From CAZDXJ01 sp050303615 (GTDB taxonomy: Bacteria > Pseudomonadota > Gammaproteobacteria > Methylococcales > Methylomonadaceae): a stretch of 64,000 bases of DNA. Each line of letters opens with the position of its first letter. Position 1 is the stretch's first letter. Both the position numbers and the translations under genes were made by a program. The DNA lies in the NCBI GenBank assembly GCA_050303615.1, contig JBNLCC010000086.1, forward strand, positions 62,001 through 126,000, read 5' to 3'. Under the pieces are notes generated by a model. That model was given only the letters and a program-made list of their open reading frames with translations. It searched no databases and was not told the DNA's origin. Shown here piece after piece: positions 62,575 through 64,000 of the stretch.

Positions 62575-62604
62575 TTATAATAGCCGGCGGGCCTGTTATT
62601 ATAA
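62575..62604. repeat. Inverted repeat after DUF2934
   Basis: TTATAATA (62575-62582) and TATTATAA (about 62597-62604) pair, with inner GCC and GGC extending the stem around GGCG and a CTG bulge. It lies in the 224-base gap (62507-62730) between the DUF2934 gene and the mini membrane protein gene. A perfect palindrome GAGAATTCTC (62535-62544) is also present. Terminator or repeat cannot be decided. Confidence 0.45.
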
Positions 62605-62730
62605 GCCCGAGCTAGTCATTATATTTCAGAGTTTGCTGAATAATGTTCAATAGCTTGTTAATCTAGTAGCTCTGCCCGCATCAAAAAAAGAGGGATGCCG
62701 TTACTGCAAAGATTGATATAAGGGGTGGCG

Positions 62731-62883
62731 GTGAAACCGGGTAAGTTTTTATTTCTTCTGATAATTGGCCTCATCCTGCTGATTATTCATTATTTCGCAA
62801 TATTTATTCCCGTATCGGAATTATTCCTGATCTATATATTATTTTTTAATCCTAAATGGTTTAGGGATTTCTTGGATCGTTAA
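62731..62883 (+). CDS. Mini membrane protein (50 residues)
   Basis: A GTG start at 62731 follows AGGGG by 5-6 bases. The product has one or two hydrophobic helices (FLFLLIIGLILLIIHYFAIF and SELFLIYILFFN) and a charged tail WFRDFLDR. The membrane topology is plausible, but the family is unknown to me. Confidence 0.5.
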   Translation: MKPGKFLFLLIIGLILLIIHYFAIFIPVSELFLIYILFFNPKWFRDFLDR

Positions 62884-63063
62884 TCAACGTTTTTTTACAG
62901 GAAATGGCAACAACGATCAGACGTTAGGAGCAGTGATAGACGTTCTCTCGGGCAAAGCAAATTGCTGCCTGCTGAATAACAGACACAGCGGCTATATAGC
63001 GAAGTGCAAGCTATAATTTGGTATATTCCAAATATTTTTCGAGGATTGGGATATATTAACGGT

Positions 63064-64000
63064 TCAACCTTTTATGCAGATGACGGGTTCCAATTTTGCC
63101 ACTTTCCGGGCCAACCCTGCACGGTCGGCGAGATTGACTACCGCACTGACATCTTTGTAAGCTAGCGGAGCCTCCTCGGCAATCCCCCGCATGGATGGAC
63201 TGCGGATGATAATGCCTTGCGCAGCCAGATCTTCGATGAGAGTTTTTCCGCGCCATTGGCGTGTTGCCTGGCGTCGGCTCATTGCCCGCCCGGCGCCATG
63301 GCAGGCTGAACTGAAGGAACGTTGTCGACTTTCGTTGGTTCCACACAGCACATAAGAAAAGGTCCCCATGGAACCGCCGATCAGTACAGGTTGGCCGACT
63401 GCCTTGAAGACGGCCGGCAAATCCGGATGGCCGGGGCCGAACGCGCGGGTTGCGCCTTTGCGGTGAATATAAAGGTTTTTTTTGCTTCCGCCAATGACGT
63501 GTTGTTCCAACTTGCAGGTATTATGCGATACATCATATAACAGGCTGAGATGGAGACCCGGAAAAAGCTTGGACACGGCTTGGCGGGTCAAGTGGGTGAT
63601 GATCTGGCGGTTCGCCAGAGCGCAGTTGATTCCCGCGCGCATCGCGCCCAGATATTGTTTGCCTAAAGGGGAATCCAACGGCGCACAGGCCAGTTCACGA
63701 TCCGGCAGCGTGATGTTGTATCCGGCTGCCGAAACCGCCATTTGTTTCAGGAATTCCGTGCCGATTTGATGACCCAGCCCCCTGGAGCCGCAATGAATAC
63801 TGATGACCACGGCATCAACCTGCAATCCGAAAATATTTGCCACGTCCTGATCAAATATCTCCGCCACTCGCTGTACTTCCAGGTAGTGATTACCGGAACC
63901 GAGGGTGCCCATTTCATCCTTTTGCCGTTCTCTGGCTCTTGACGACACATATTTAGGTTCGGCGCCGGCCATGCGTCCGTGTTCTTCAATTCGATCCATG
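63064..64000 (-). CDS. rtcB: RtcB family RNA ligase (C-terminal part; start beyond the window)
   Basis: The minus strand is open from the window end to the stop at 63064, giving about 312 residues of an RtcB-type GTP-dependent RNA ligase, which joins 2',3'-cyclic phosphate and 5'-hydroxyl RNA ends in repair. Seen: LGTLGSGNHYLEV, the metal-binding IHCGSRGLGHQIG, YDVSHNTCKLEQH, RKGATRAFGPGHPDL, IGGSMGTFSYVL and the guanylylated-His motif SSACHGAGRAMSR. The Met at 63999 (GRMAGAEP follows) is internal by family length. Archease is not visible. Confidence 0.88.
   Translation of the reverse strand, partial: MDRIEEHGRMAGAEPKYVSSRARERQKDEMGTLGSGNHYLEVQRVAEIFDQDVANIFGLQVDAVVISIHCGSRGLGHQIGTEFLKQMAVSAAGYNITLPDRELACAPLDSPLGKQYLGAMRAGINCALANRQIITHLTRQAVSKLFPGLHLSLLYDVSHNTCKLEQHVIGGSKKNLYIHRKGATRAFGPGHPDLPAVFKAVGQPVLIGGSMGTFSYVLCGTNESRQRSFSSACHGAGRAMSRRQATRQWRGKTLIEDLAAQGIIIRSPSMRGIAEEAPLAYKDVSAVVNLADRAGLARKVAKLEPVICIKG

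Overview
The window reads as chromosome of a Gram-negative gammaproteobacterium of medium GC. The evidence is FabA/FabB, lipid A acyltransferases (LpxD, LpxA), SpoT with RpoZ, a FimV/HubP polar protein, TtcA, and the gene order ffh-rpsP-rimM-trmD-rplS-(ogt)-xerD. Several gene combinations (DUF3422, DUF2934, gcvT-gcvP, GCS2-type ligase) would suit Methylococcales-type methanotrophs, but no methane oxidation gene is present, so that placement is inference. No tRNA, rRNA, CRISPR array, intact insertion sequence or prophage was seen.

Layout. 1-9.7 kb: start of a ThDP-dependent enzyme, mtaB, a CPA2-type antiporter with an internal three-copy 30-bp repeat, a minus-strand set (GCS2-family ligase, aspartoacylase/succinylglutamate desuccinylase-like protein, YcgN), a truncated Uma2 remnant, and an ABC exporter coupled to a PHP phosphoesterase. 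9.7-19.8 kb: slt, fabA-fabB, ttcA, a SAM hydroxide adenosyltransferase-type protein, two overlapping paralogous mini membrane proteins, and a fused 5-oxoprolinase. 19.8-25.5 kb: five closely spaced plus-strand genes (halogenase-like flavoprotein, stand-alone acyl carrier protein, condensation-like protein, second flavoprotein, AMP ligase). This looks like a small carrier-protein-based biosynthetic cluster and is the best candidate for an undescribed system here. 25.6-33.5 kb: DUF3422, a PPC-like secreted protein, a lipoprotein, and gcvT-gcvP without gcvH. 33.6-40.7 kb: a broken chorismate lyase gene, recG, ridA, spoT, rpoZ, pgk. 41-49.9 kb: a diguanylate cyclase fused to a di-iron metallo-beta-lactamase-fold sensor, lpxD, the ffh-to-rplS block, ogt, xerD and lpxA. 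50-57.7 kb: CBS protein, adk, leuC-leuD, asd, fimV, Hpt protein. 57.7-64 kb: hsp20 with a sigma-32-like promoter, a FixL/FixJ-like two-component system, a degenerate M41-peptidase-like protein, DUF2934, a mini membrane protein and a partial rtcB.

Two themes stand out. One is oxygen or redox sensing: the di-iron domain-GGDEF fusion, and a FixL-like kinase that keeps the heme-PAS signature residues. The other is glutathione/5-oxoproline-type chemistry: a GCS2 ligase and 5-oxoprolinase, the latter directly upstream of the carrier-protein cluster. Decay is visible as the ubiC pseudogene and the Uma2 remnant. Functions are inferred from recognisable motifs and families only; no database search was possible.
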